Source: Clostridia bacterium (GTDB taxonomy: Bacteria > Bacillota > Peptococcia > DRI-13 > SV3-B141). From it: a DNA stretch of 38,528 bases. The notes under the pieces are model-generated. The model was not told where the DNA came from. It was given only the letters and a program-made list of their open reading frames with translations, and searched no databases. Positions 14,640 through 22,936 of the stretch are shown here, piece after piece (position 1 is the first letter of the stretch; each line of letters starts with the position of its first letter). Position numbers and translations under genes: made by a program. The DNA lies in contig JAHDSB010000033.1 of assembly GCA_018433015.1 (NCBI GenBank), positions 1-38,528 on the forward strand, given 5' to 3'.

Positions 14640-16409
14640 ATGTTAAAGAAAAGAATTAACAGCAGTGCCAGAAAGAAACTTTTCCTAAAGAATTACGAAT
14701 TAACATTATTAAAAGAGGCTTTAGATTCTGTTAAGTTAGGGCTGGTTATCTATTCTTTCAGACAAATAGAATACGTTAATATGAGCTTTTGTAAGCATGT
14801 TAACATGTCTAGAAGCAAATTGCTTGATAAAACTTCTGAGACATTATTACCGGAATTAAGATTATCAGAAGTATTATTGACTGGAAAGTCTTTAATGCAG
14901 GAGATAATAACAGTAAACGGTTCTCCTCTAGTAGTTGATGCTGCAAAATTCAGAGTCGAAGGGAAGGAAAAGGTAATAGCAATTGTTCAATTACTACATG
15001 ATCTGGAAGAAATATCTTCAGAATTTCAGACGGTAAAAGACTTAAATAGAGATATCAAAACGATTTTTGAGGCCAGTTACGATGTTATTTATGTGTCTGA
15101 TAGCCAAGGAACAACCCTTAGAGTTAGTTCCGCTTGTGAAAGATTATTTGGCTATAAGCAAGAAGAGTTGATAGGCAGAACCATTATGGATTTGGAAAGA
15201 GAAGGAGTGTATACCCCTTCTGCTACTAAACTTGCATTAGCAAAGAAACAAAAGGTTTCAGTAGTGCAGGAGACAAAGACAGGCAAGAGATTATTGGTTC
15301 TTTCTGTACCTATCTTTGATGAAAAAAATGAAATTGTTAGAGTAATAAATGCTTCCCGGGATATAACTGAGGTAAGCAAATTACAGGCTGAGTTAAAGGA
15401 AACAAAAGAATTATTAGAAGAATATAAAAAAGATGTTATGAAATTAAGAAAAGAACAATTATATAAAGAAAAAATGGTCTTTAAAAGTGCTCAAATGCAA
15501 AAATTAATTAATCTTGCAATTAGGATTGCAGATTTTGACAGCACAATTTTAATCTTAGGTGAAACAGGAGTGGGCAAGGAAGTTCTTGCAGAAACTATTC
15601 ATAATTCCAGCTCACGCTGCGACAATGCTTTTATAAAAATTAATTGTGGAGCAATACCGGAAAATTTATTGGAATCTGAATTATTCGGCTTTGAAAAAGG
15701 TGCATTTACCGGGGCTGTCCGAAGAAAGGTCGGGTTATTTGAGCAGGGAAACAAAGGGACGGTTTTTTTAGATGAAATAGGAGAAGTTTCTTTGACTTTG
15801 CAAGTTAAATTATTGAGGTTTTTGCAGGAAAAGGAATTTACCCGGGTTGGAGGAGTAGAAACTATAAAAGTTGATGCTAGGATCATCGCAGCAACAAATC
15901 GCGATCTCAAGAAAATGGTACTTGAGGGGCGCTTCCGAGAGGACTTGTATTATAGGTTAAATATTGTACCTTTAGTTATTCCTCCTCTTAGAGAAAGAAA
16001 AGAAGATATTTTGGTTTTATTAAATCACTTTTTGGAGTGCTATAACAGTAGATATTTGAAAAAGATAAGTTTTACTAGTGAGGCTATGAATATATTAATT
16101 TCTTATGCTTGGCCTGGCAATGTTCGTGAGTTGGAGAATACTATTGAAAGACTTGTTATTACCAACGATGATGATGCTCTAATTAATACAAACGATTTGC
16201 CGGATGTTTTTAATCAATACTTAGATGTTGAGGGTATTAAGATTCCTAAATTAATTCCCTTAAAAGACGCTATAGCTGAGGTCGAAGAAAAATTAATATC
16301 CAAGGCTATGGAAAAGTGTAAGACAACGACAGAAGCGGCTAAAATCTTGGGAATTAGCCAGTCTTCGGTAAGCAGAAAACTTCGCAAAATGAAAAAACAT
16401 AATTTTTGA
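14640..16409 (+). CDS. Sigma-54-dependent activator, PAS-AAA+-Fis
   Basis: 589 residues from ATG 14640, with GGAAGG 9 bases upstream; a TTG at 14631 abuts that site and is less likely. Two PAS-like regions (about 20-110 and 130-245, ending in VINASRDITEVSKLQ) and a short coiled coil (245-280) precede the AAA+ domain. That domain has Walker A GETGVGKE at 307-314, the sigma-54-contact loop GAFTGA at 354-359, and GTVFLDEIGE. A Fis-type helix-turn-helix closes it (TTEAAKILGISQSSVSRKLRK). It lacks a receiver domain, so a small ligand or redox cue probably acts through PAS. The downstream -24/-12 promoter with paired palindromes is the obvious target. It is followed by a terminator. The signal is unknown. 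Confidence 0.93.
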   Translation: MLKKRINSSARKKLFLKNYELTLLKEALDSVKLGLVIYSFRQIEYVNMSFCKHVNMSRSKLLDKTSETLLPELRLSEVLLTGKSLMQEIITVNGSPLVVDAAKFRVEGKEKVIAIVQLLHDLEEISSEFQTVKDLNRDIKTIFEASYDVIYVSDSQGTTLRVSSACERLFGYKQEELIGRTIMDLEREGVYTPSATKLALAKKQKVSVVQETKTGKRLLVLSVPIFDEKNEIVRVINASRDITEVSKLQAELKETKELLEEYKKDVMKLRKEQLYKEKMVFKSAQMQKLINLAIRIADFDSTILILGETGVGKEVLAETIHNSSSRCDNAFIKINCGAIPENLLESELFGFEKGAFTGAVRRKVGLFEQGNKGTVFLDEIGEVSLTLQVKLLRFLQEKEFTRVGGVETIKVDARIIAATNRDLKKMVLEGRFREDLYYRLNIVPLVIPPLRERKEDILVLLNHFLECYNSRYLKKISFTSEAMNILISYAWPGNVRELENTIERLVITNDDDALINTNDLPDVFNQYLDVEGIKIPKLIPLKDAIAEVEEKLISKAMEKCKTTTEAAKILGISQSSVSRKLRKMKKHNF

Positions 16410-16470
16410 TTTAGGCTTAATTTATAATTCTACTTTAACTTGTATTGAAATATGCGGATAAGAATAAAAA

Positions 16471-16488
16471 TTATGCAAATATGCATAA
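16471..16488 (+). promoter_or_regulatory. Upstream activator palindrome 1
   Basis: TTATGCA-AATA-TGCATAA, a perfect inverted repeat about 163 bp before the asparaginase sigma-54 promoter. The spacing is normal for an enhancer-binding-protein site. Confidence 0.55.
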
Positions 16489-16517
16489 AAAGCAAGCTGC
16501 AGCAGCCTGCTTTTTTT
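16487..16517 (+). terminator. Terminator of the sigma-54 activator gene
   Basis: Stem AAAAAGCA/TGCTTTTT (16487-16494 with 16508-16515) plus inner GCTG/CAGC across one mismatch, then further T. Its left edge touches palindrome 1. Confidence 0.75.
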
Positions 16518-16533
16518 GCTTGTGGAAAAATAT

Positions 16534-16551
16534 TTATGCAAAAATGGATAA
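16534..16551 (+). promoter_or_regulatory. Upstream activator palindrome 2
   Basis: TTATGCA-AAAA-TGGATAA, matching palindrome 1 in left arm and spacing with one arm mismatch. It starts exactly 63 bp after palindrome 1 (about six helical turns), so both would face the same side of the DNA. Confidence 0.55.
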
Positions 16552-16631
16552 AAATCATGTATTACATAATTAAAGTTTTTTCAAAACTTAGTGGTAATGG
16601 GCTTTTCAGCTATATTGATAAAAATAAATAT

Positions 16632-16648
16632 TAGGCACAATATTTGCT
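16632..16648 (+). promoter_or_regulatory. Sigma-54 (-24/-12) promoter of the asparaginase operon
   Basis: TAGGCACAATATTTGCT: GG at 16634-16635 and GC at 16646-16647, separated by exactly 10 bases, with GGCAC and TTTGCT cores. The predicted start is near 16659, giving a leader of about 100 nt. The remaining sequence between 16410 and 16758 contains no gene. Confidence 0.75.
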
Positions 16649-16758
16649 CTAAATTACAGGAGGGAAACAAGAAAGTTTTTTTTATTGGTAAACATAATTG
16701 AAGGAGGGTAGAGTAGATCGGTAAATGGTGATGATTTTTATTGTGAAAGGGGATAAAA

Positions 16759-17739
16759 ATGAGTATAGGTAAAGTTATTGTAATGGCTACCGGAGGAACA
16801 ATTGCTATGCGGTATGATCCAGTACGTAAGGGGGTTTTTCCTGCAGTTACCGGTCAAGAATTAGTAGAAGCCGTACCACCTCTTGCCCAAGTATGCCCTG
16901 TAGAAGTTCATGAATTTTGCAATATTCCTAGTACACATATGAGTCCGGAGATAATGTTGAAGCTATCTCAAAAAGTAGATGAAGTACTAAAAAATACGGA
17001 AGTTTTAGGTGTTGTCGTTACACATGGGACAGATACTATTGAAGAGACGGCTTATCTTTTAAACTTGTCGTTAAAGACCACTAAGCCTGTTTGTTTAGTT
17101 GGAGCTATGCGAAATTCATCTGATATAAGCCCTGACGGTCCCAAAAACATTCTATGTGCTGTAAAAACTGCTGCTTGTCCCCAAGCGGTTGGAAAAGGGG
17201 TTTTTATAGTTATGAATGAAGAAATTCACTCTGCTGTGGAAGCTACTAAAACCCATGCAGCTAATCCTAATACTTTTAAATCACCTTTTTGGGGACCTCT
17301 TGGTTATGTAGATGAAGATAGAGTAATTTTCCGAAGAGAGCTTATAAACAAGCAAAAAATAATAACTGATCACTTGGTAGAAGATGTTTATCTAATTAAG
17401 TTAACGACGGGAACTGATGATTTCCTTATCCAAGCTTTAGTTGATAAAAAGGTTAAAGGAATAGTTATAGAAGGAATGGGAAGAGGTAATATTCCTCCCA
17501 AGGTTGTTCCCGGAATAAGAAGAGCTAGAGCTGAGGGGATACCTGTGGTACTTGTTACCAGAACTTTAGGAGGAAGAGTTTTAAAGGGTTATGGTTATGA
17601 GGGAGCAGCTAAACCTTTGAGTGAAATGGGGGTTATCTTAGGAGGCGAAATAAGTGGGCAAAAAGCAAGAATTAAATTAATGCTGGCCTTGAGCCAGACT
17701 AATGATAACCTCAAACTTACAAAATATTTTGATGATTAA
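16759..17739 (+). CDS. L-asparaginase
   Basis: A 326-residue asparaginase/glutaminase. The first active-site block ATGGTIA has the nucleophile Thr14 and the second, THGTD, lies at 88-92 (T91, D92). GAMRNSSDISPDGPKN and the C-terminal domain (GIVIEGMGRGNIPP, VLVTRTLGGR) follow as expected. There is no signal peptide, so it acts in the cytoplasm: asparagine to aspartate plus ammonia, with glutaminase activity possible. AAAGGGG precedes ATG 16759. It is the first gene of a sigma-54-driven operon with a sodium:solute symporter 74 bp downstream, which points to catabolic use of an imported amide. The family is certain; substrate preference is inferred. Confidence 0.93.
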   Translation: MSIGKVIVMATGGTIAMRYDPVRKGVFPAVTGQELVEAVPPLAQVCPVEVHEFCNIPSTHMSPEIMLKLSQKVDEVLKNTEVLGVVVTHGTDTIEETAYLLNLSLKTTKPVCLVGAMRNSSDISPDGPKNILCAVKTAACPQAVGKGVFIVMNEEIHSAVEATKTHAANPNTFKSPFWGPLGYVDEDRVIFRRELINKQKIITDHLVEDVYLIKLTTGTDDFLIQALVDKKVKGIVIEGMGRGNIPPKVVPGIRRARAEGIPVVLVTRTLGGRVLKGYGYEGAAKPLSEMGVILGGEISGQKARIKLMLALSQTNDNLKLTKYFDD

Positions 17740-17813
17740 ATCATTTAAAAACTTAATACAAACTGAATTATTATAATCTCTTTAGCAGTTATAGAATGAA
17801 AGGAGTGGAGTAA

Positions 17814-19289
17814 ATGTCCTTTACTACCTATTTATATATAGGATTTGCTATATATGGGGCTTTTGTTTTGTATGTTGGATTTGTAGGAGCTAAAAGAATT
17901 AAAACCCTCAGTGATTTTTCCGTTGCTGGAGAGGCTTTAGGGCCAATACCTTTAGGTTTAGCTTTTACAGCTACTTTTTTTAGTGCAGCAACTTTTTTAG
18001 GATATGTAGGCTTTGCCTACGCTTGGGGGCAGACTGCTCTTTGGATTTTTTTGGCTATCTTCGGAGGATCAACTTTAGGTTTTATTGTTATTGCAAAAGG
18101 AGTTAGAGAGAGTAATACAAATATTAAAGCTCTTTCCCTTCCGGACTGGCTAGGGGAAATTTATAAGAGCGATGCTGTGAGAGGCCTAGTAGTATTGGTA
18201 ATAATGATTCAATTATTCTACGTAGGCGGCCAGTTTTCGGCTGGAGGAACGCTACTCAGTGGTTTACTTGATGTGGATTATCAAAAGGCAATCTGGATAA
18301 TTGCTCTAATTACCGTAGGCTATGTAACGCTAGGTGGTCTTTTTGCAGATGTTTACACCAGTATTGGTCAGACTATCCTAATGATGTTTGCCGGAGTGGT
18401 AGTTTTTGGGTCGGGCTTTTTCTTAATAAAAGGCGGACTTACTGGGGTTACAACAGCACTTGCTCAGCAAAATCCATATTTTATTACCCTTACTAATCCC
18501 GATGCTCTCCATATGTATTCGGCTGCAGCTATTTTTGGGGTTATTCTGGTGGAATTTGCTTTTGCAGGTCAACCCCAGTTATTAAGCAAAATTCTAGCCC
18601 TTAAGGATCCTAAAGATATGAAAAAAATGATATGGACTTGGATAGTGGCTTCTTTCTTGTGTTTGCTGGTGATTTTTGGGGGTTTATACATGTTGGTCAT
18701 TGATCCCACTCTCCCTAAGCCTGATTATGCGGTTGTAGAATATGTAAAAAGATTTTTACATCCCATAATGGGTACCGTTCTAGCGGTAGCAATTGTTGCT
18801 GCAATTATGTCAACCGCTTGTGGCTTATTATTAGTTATGACCACCTGTATTGCCAATGACCTATATCTAAAGATTTTTGTGAAGCACGGTATAATTAAGA
18901 CTAGTGAACAGAAGGCGAAAAAGAATGCCCTGATTATGACTAAAGTACTCCCCGCCATTTTTGGGATAATATCAGTTCTATTGGCGTTAAATCCACCTAA
19001 ATTTATGGGGGTAATGGTGTGGATAGGGATTTCCGGAGTGGCTTCAGCAACATTGGCTCCTATGATTATTGCTTTATTATGGCCTAAAAGGATTTGTCCT
19101 AAGGCAGCGATAGCAGGCTTAGTGGCGGGAGAAGGAGTATACTTATTCTTGTATATGTTTTCAAAGATAGAAAAGAGTGTTATGGCCGCTGGAGCATGGG
19201 GGGTAGTCGCAAGTTTTATTGTGATGTGGTTAATTTCTTCTTATACAATGAATAAAAACGAGGAAACTGCTCAGGTAAAACAATCATAA
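17814..19289 (+). CDS. Sodium:solute symporter family transporter
   Basis: A 491-residue polytopic protein with about 13 helices. Family features include TFFSAATFLGYVGFAYAWG in the first helices, GGLFADVYTSIGQTILMMFAG and AAIMSTACGLLLVMTTC, the last corresponding to the Na+-site helix (S/T-rich). AAAGGAG lies 7 bases before ATG 17814. Its place between an asparaginase and a 30-residue membrane peptide suggests that it imports asparagine or a related amino acid or peptide with Na+, although SSS members also carry acetate, proline and pantothenate. It probably shares the sigma-54 promoter upstream of the asparaginase; no separate promoter is evident in the 74-bp gap. Confidence 0.92.
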   Translation: MSFTTYLYIGFAIYGAFVLYVGFVGAKRIKTLSDFSVAGEALGPIPLGLAFTATFFSAATFLGYVGFAYAWGQTALWIFLAIFGGSTLGFIVIAKGVRESNTNIKALSLPDWLGEIYKSDAVRGLVVLVIMIQLFYVGGQFSAGGTLLSGLLDVDYQKAIWIIALITVGYVTLGGLFADVYTSIGQTILMMFAGVVVFGSGFFLIKGGLTGVTTALAQQNPYFITLTNPDALHMYSAAAIFGVILVEFAFAGQPQLLSKILALKDPKDMKKMIWTWIVASFLCLLVIFGGLYMLVIDPTLPKPDYAVVEYVKRFLHPIMGTVLAVAIVAAIMSTACGLLLVMTTCIANDLYLKIFVKHGIIKTSEQKAKKNALIMTKVLPAIFGIISVLLALNPPKFMGVMVWIGISGVASATLAPMIIALLWPKRICPKAAIAGLVAGEGVYLFLYMFSKIEKSVMAAGAWGVVASFIVMWLISSYTMNKNEETAQVKQS

Positions 19290-19319
19290 TTTTTTATTAT
19301 GATAAAGGGGGAATTCTCT

Positions 19320-19412
19320 ATGTTATGGGGAAGTACTATGCTCACGGCTTGGGTGATAGGCTGTGTTTTGACCGTAGTGATATCTTATATTAGTTTGGAA
19401 AAGTGGTATTAA
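19320..19412 (+). CDS. 30-residue membrane peptide, possible symporter accessory protein
   Basis: ATG 19320 follows AAAGGGGG by 9 bases, 30 bp after the symporter stop. The product MLWGSTMLTAWVIGCVLTVV... is one membrane helix ending in SYISLEKWY. Its size, position and aromatic C-terminus recall the small accessory proteins found next to SSS symporters in other bacteria. The excellent ribosome-binding site and the terminator that follows argue that it is real. It was too short for routine gene finding. Its function is inferred from context. Confidence 0.7.
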   Translation: MLWGSTMLTAWVIGCVLTVVISYISLEKWY

Positions 19413-19438
19413 TAATGATATGATGGCATATAATAAGA

Positions 19439-19471
19439 AATCCCCTATAGCACTTGGTGCTATAGGGGATT
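19439..19471. terminator. Bidirectional terminator between symporter operon and vanY
   Basis: A perfect 15-bp stem (19439-19453 with 19457-19471) with 3-nt loop, followed by ATTTC. It is very stable though the T tract is weak; it separates convergent genes. Confidence 0.8.
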
Positions 19472-19498
19472 ATTTCATAATGTATTAAGATTTTAATA

Positions 19499-20416
19499 TT
19501 ACTTCTTATTTTCAAGGGATTGTGGAGATTCGTTTTTTTCTGGATCTTCCAGATATTCTTCTAATGTTATATTTTTATCAAATATTTCCTTAGCACCATC
19601 TGCACCCACATATCTGATATGCCATGATTCATAACTATATCCTGTAATATCTTCCTTGCCTTTAGGATATCTGATAATGAAGCCGTATTTATAACAATTT
19701 TGGGCTAGCCACTGACCTTCTTGAGAGCTAGCAAAAGCTTCTGCTAATCCAAAGCTAACGTTTGGAGCAGTGACATCCATGGCTAGACCGGTCTGATGTT
19801 CACTTTGGCCGGGATAGGCCACATATTTCTTGGCCATTTCTTCGCCATCTTTTCTTACCTTGTTGTTATAGATAGCTTGTTGACGTTGATAAGATCTATA
19901 GCCGGAAACAGCATATAGATTAATATTTTCAGTTTCAGCAGCTGCAAATAACTCTTCCAGAGCAGTAGCAGCAACTTTTCTCAGCTGTTTTTTGGGCAGG
20001 TCTTCTTTAAAGGGAAAAGGAACTTGAGGTATGACTAAATCTTGAGGTACATAATCAGGAGGTAAGTTCCTTTTTTTATTTACTAGAACCAAAATATCAT
20101 CGGTATTCTTTACTATTAACTTTTCATTATCATCGAGATATGTACTTACAATTTTCTTTTTTTCTTTTATTTCTGTTTTGGAAGTGTTGTCTGGCTCCAG
20201 GGTGCGATTATCTGTATTTTTTGAGACAGCATCATACAGTTTGACTTCTGAGGAATTAGAATTCTTATTAATAAGAGGATTTATTACGGCTGAGGTTTTC
20301 TTTATTGTTAAAGCGTTAACGGCATAAAAGCCAATAAAAAAAATAAAGACAAGAATGACTACTGACATAATATTTCTACGACAAAAAAATTTTTTCATAT
20401 TTTTTCTTTGATTCAT
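19499..20416 (-). CDS. VanY/LdcB-type D-Ala-D-Ala carboxypeptidase
   Basis: 305 residues: an N-terminal membrane anchor (about 17-37), a Ser/Asn/Lys-rich linker and a VanY domain (about 140-285). The zinc motifs SGYRSYQRQ, GQSEHQTGLAMDV (SxHxxGxAxD) and ESWHIRYVG are all present. It trims peptidoglycan stem peptides outside the membrane. GGAGGA lies 7 bases before the ATG at 20416. It has its own promoter and terminator. No vancomycin-resistance ligases are nearby, so a housekeeping or sporulation/cell-wall role is more likely than resistance. Confidence 0.9.
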   Translation of the reverse strand: MNQRKNMKKFFCRRNIMSVVILVFIFFIGFYAVNALTIKKTSAVINPLINKNSNSSEVKLYDAVSKNTDNRTLEPDNTSKTEIKEKKKIVSTYLDDNEKLIVKNTDDILVLVNKKRNLPPDYVPQDLVIPQVPFPFKEDLPKKQLRKVAATALEELFAAAETENINLYAVSGYRSYQRQQAIYNNKVRKDGEEMAKKYVAYPGQSEHQTGLAMDVTAPNVSFGLAEAFASSQEGQWLAQNCYKYGFIIRYPKGKEDITGYSYESWHIRYVGADGAKEIFDKNITLEEYLEDPEKNESPQSLENKK

Positions 20417-20464
20417 TACTTTTCCTCCAAGTGTTATGTGTGATAAATATGGTTGTCCAAATCA

Positions 20465-20494
20465 ATCATAATAAGTAATAGCTCATTTTGTCAA
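20465..20494 (-). promoter_or_regulatory. Sigma-A promoter of the VanY-type gene
   Basis: On the minus strand: consensus -35 TTGACA (20494-20489), 18-bp spacer, -10 TATGAT (20470-20465), about 50 bp before the start codon. Confidence 0.65.
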
Positions 20495-20543
20495 TAATAT
20501 TATTAATATGATGATAATAACAACTTTTGGTCGAACAATACAA

Positions 20544-20572
20544 TTTACAGCGATCTAATGCAACATTATACT
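20544..20572 (+). promoter_or_regulatory. Sigma-A promoter of the merR-MATE operon
   Basis: -35 TTTACA at 20544-20549, 17-bp spacer, -10 TATACT at 20567-20572. A hairpin (20614-20625 with 20635-20646, one mismatch) lies in the ~95-nt leader between here and the merR start. Confidence 0.6.
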
Positions 20573-20674
20573 ATAGATATGGATATAATAAGGTGGAAAA
20601 TAAGGGTAAATAAAAAAGAGCTTCTTACTAAGATAGAAGCCCTTTTAAAAATTCAGTTGAGTTAGGTGCTAGCA

Positions 20675-21487
20675 ATGCAAAAAAGATTTTCTGTAGGGGA
20701 AATGGCCAAAATACATAATGTTTCTACACAAACTTTAAGATATTATGATAAAATAGGACTTTTTCGACCGGAGATTATAGATAATAATAAATATAGATAC
20801 TATACTTTAAATCAATTTGAACAATTAGATACCATAAAACATTTAAAACTTCTAGGGATGTCTTTAAAAGATATAAAAGGATACTTGGAAAAAAGGAATA
20901 TTGTAAACACAATCAAATTGCTTAACAAACAAAAAAATTTAGTTGATAAGAAGATTAGAGAACTTAATATTATAAGAAATAAAATTGATAATAAAATCAT
21001 AAGTATTAGAGCATGTGCTGCCAAATATCAAGATAGCAAGATAACTATAAAAAAGCTCTTGCAGAGAAATATGGCCATTATAAAATTAAGTGATAATTCA
21101 GATCTGGATTTTGAGTTATCGTTGAAAAAATTACAAAAAATAATTGGTGACGATTATCTTTTTTTACCTGGTAATATGGGAGTAATGTTAGCCAAAGAAA
21201 ACTTACTTAGGCGTAAATTTGATAAATTTAAAGCAGTTTATTTTATTCTTGAGGATGAGTCGAGAAAAAATACAGCAATTAAGGCATTGCCTCAAGGTAA
21301 ATATGCCTGTATTTATCATCAAGGATCTTATGATAGTACTTATAAGACCTATGAAAAATTATTAGATTATATTGAAGCAGAAAATTATAAAGTTATAGGG
21401 GACGCTTTAGAAATAAGTTTAATTGATACCTCTGTAGTGAGAAATGAAAAGGATTATTTAACAGAAATTCAAATTCCTATCAAATAA
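20675..21487 (+). CDS. MerR family regulator with GyrI-like effector domain
   Basis: 270 residues from ATG 20675, preceded by AGGTG; a GTG at 20666 lacks a good site. The N-terminal MerR winged helix (FSVGEMAKIHNVSTQTLRYYDKIGL) is followed by a coiled-coil dimerisation helix (about 75-115) and a C-terminal effector domain (about 125-268, with ALPQGKYACIYHQGSYDSTYKTYEKLLDYIE) like that of BmrR/BltR drug sensors. Its neighbour is a MATE exporter 62 bp downstream, so it is probably a drug- or metabolite-responsive activator of that pump. The ligand is unknown. Confidence 0.9.
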   Translation: MQKRFSVGEMAKIHNVSTQTLRYYDKIGLFRPEIIDNNKYRYYTLNQFEQLDTIKHLKLLGMSLKDIKGYLEKRNIVNTIKLLNKQKNLVDKKIRELNIIRNKIDNKIISIRACAAKYQDSKITIKKLLQRNMAIIKLSDNSDLDFELSLKKLQKIIGDDYLFLPGNMGVMLAKENLLRRKFDKFKAVYFILEDESRKNTAIKALPQGKYACIYHQGSYDSTYKTYEKLLDYIEAENYKVIGDALEISLIDTSVVRNEKDYLTEIQIPIK

Positions 21488-21515
21488 TCTTGACATTATA
21501 GCTACTATAACCTTT

Positions 21516-21549
21516 AAAATAACCTCTGATGCAAGGAGGTTATTTTTTT
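21516..21549 (+). promoter_or_regulatory. Hairpin that contains the MATE ribosome-binding site
   Basis: A perfect 11-bp stem pairs 21516-21526 with 21536-21546 across a 9-nt loop. The right arm includes the MATE ribosome-binding site (AGGAGG), and the T tract continues to 21549, the base before the start codon. It can therefore act as a merR terminator and as a translational lock on the exporter. Confidence 0.65.
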
Positions 21550-22911
21550 ATGAAACATAATTTAGATTTACAAAATACACCTGTACCCAAGTTATTTTTA
21601 AATTATCTTATCCCGACAGTTACAGGGATGCTTGTCATGTCTTTACATATAGTTATCGATGGTATATTTGTAGGGCGAGGCGTGGGGAGTGATGGCTTAG
21701 CTGCAGTTAATATTGCCGTACCATTATTTTCTTTTTTCATTGCTACAGGTTTATTGATCGGGTTAGGAGGAGCTACAGTTGTTGCAATAAAATTTGGTGA
21801 AGGTAATGATGAGGAAGCTTGTAGTATTTTTACCCAATCCATTGTGTTAATTGTCATTGCTGTATTAATCGTCATGTTTCTTTGTCAAATTAATTTAGAA
21901 AAATTAGCTTATGCATTAGGTGCTAATGATAGAATCTTGTTTCAAGTAGAAGGATATATGAAAAATCTATTATATTTTGGGTTAGTTTATGGTCTTGCAG
22001 ATGCTCTTAGTTGCTTTGTAAGAAATGACGGAGCACCCCTTTTATCTATGATATGTATGGTGGTTGGAGCCGTGATCAACTGTGTTTTGGATTATGTGTT
22101 CATCTTTATTTTTAATTGGGGAGTTGAAGGGGCCGCTTTAGCAACAGGTATAGGGAATACAATAAGCACCATTATTTTATTAATGCATTTTATCTTAAAA
22201 AGAGGAAAATTAAAATTTATAAAAACCAGCTTTAATTTTAGTGAGATAAAGCGAGTTTTAAAAGTTGGATTTCCTAGTTTTTTAACGGAAATATCAATGG
22301 CTGTAATTATATCCGCCCATAATTTAGTTTTAATAAGTATAACAGGAGAATTAGGAGTTTCTGCCTACAGTATAATCAGTTATATTAATACATTAATTAT
22401 CCTAATATTTTTGGGGATAGCTCAAGCCGTTCAACCAATTATAAGTTTTAACTTGGGAGCGGGAGAATATAAAAGAGTGCAAGAGAGTTTTAAACTAGCT
22501 GTTAGAACAGCAGTTATTGTAGGAATTTGTTCTCTTTTAACAGGTCTATTATGGGGAGAAAATATGGTGAAGATGTTTATAGTAAATAATAACGCACTAA
22601 TTGTTCTGGCTACAGAAGGGATAAAGCTATATTTTATTAACTATCTGTTTATGGGGTTCAATATAGTAGTTGCCACATATTTTCAGGCTATAGAAAAACC
22701 AAAATTCTCTAATATAGTAACTGTATGTAGAGGTTTACTTTTTGTAATAGTAGCTCTTCTTATCCTACCCAGGTTATTAAATGTGAAGGGCGTGTGGCTG
22801 GCTGTTCCAATAGCAGAATTATTAACGATTCTTGTTAGTGTATTTTTATTGAAATCTGTTCCCGTTGTCAAAGAATTAAATGTTGATAACAGTGTCAAAA
22901 TAAGCATATAA
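21550..22911 (+). CDS. MATE family multidrug/metabolite exporter
   Basis: 453 residues, twelve predicted helices in two pseudo-repeated halves (start NTPVPKLFLNYLIPTVTGML; second half FPSFLTEISMAVIISAHN), typical of the DinF/MepA-like MATE branch that exports drugs or metabolites with Na+ or H+. The start is ATG 21550; an ATG at 21529 would put the ribosome-binding site inside the coding region. It lies in an operon with merR and is preceded by a hairpin containing its ribosome-binding site. A small germination-type gene follows after only 25 bp. Confidence 0.93.
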   Translation: MKHNLDLQNTPVPKLFLNYLIPTVTGMLVMSLHIVIDGIFVGRGVGSDGLAAVNIAVPLFSFFIATGLLIGLGGATVVAIKFGEGNDEEACSIFTQSIVLIVIAVLIVMFLCQINLEKLAYALGANDRILFQVEGYMKNLLYFGLVYGLADALSCFVRNDGAPLLSMICMVVGAVINCVLDYVFIFIFNWGVEGAALATGIGNTISTIILLMHFILKRGKLKFIKTSFNFSEIKRVLKVGFPSFLTEISMAVIISAHNLVLISITGELGVSAYSIISYINTLIILIFLGIAQAVQPIISFNLGAGEYKRVQESFKLAVRTAVIVGICSLLTGLLWGENMVKMFIVNNNALIVLATEGIKLYFINYLFMGFNIVVATYFQAIEKPKFSNIVTVCRGLLFVIVALLILPRLLNVKGVWLAVPIAELLTILVSVFLLKSVPVVKELNVDNSVKISI

Positions 22912-22936
22912 TTTAAGATTTTTTGAGGTTGATAGA

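Noticed and set aside
16452-16634. 60-codon plus-strand open frame before the asparaginase gene
   Set aside because: It spans a terminator and both activator palindromes and ends at the sigma-54 promoter; no ribosome-binding site.
19499-20416. Vancomycin-resistance interpretation of the VanY-like gene
   Set aside because: No vanH, vanA/B or vanX-type gene and no VanRS pair nearby; VanY-family carboxypeptidases are common housekeeping enzymes.
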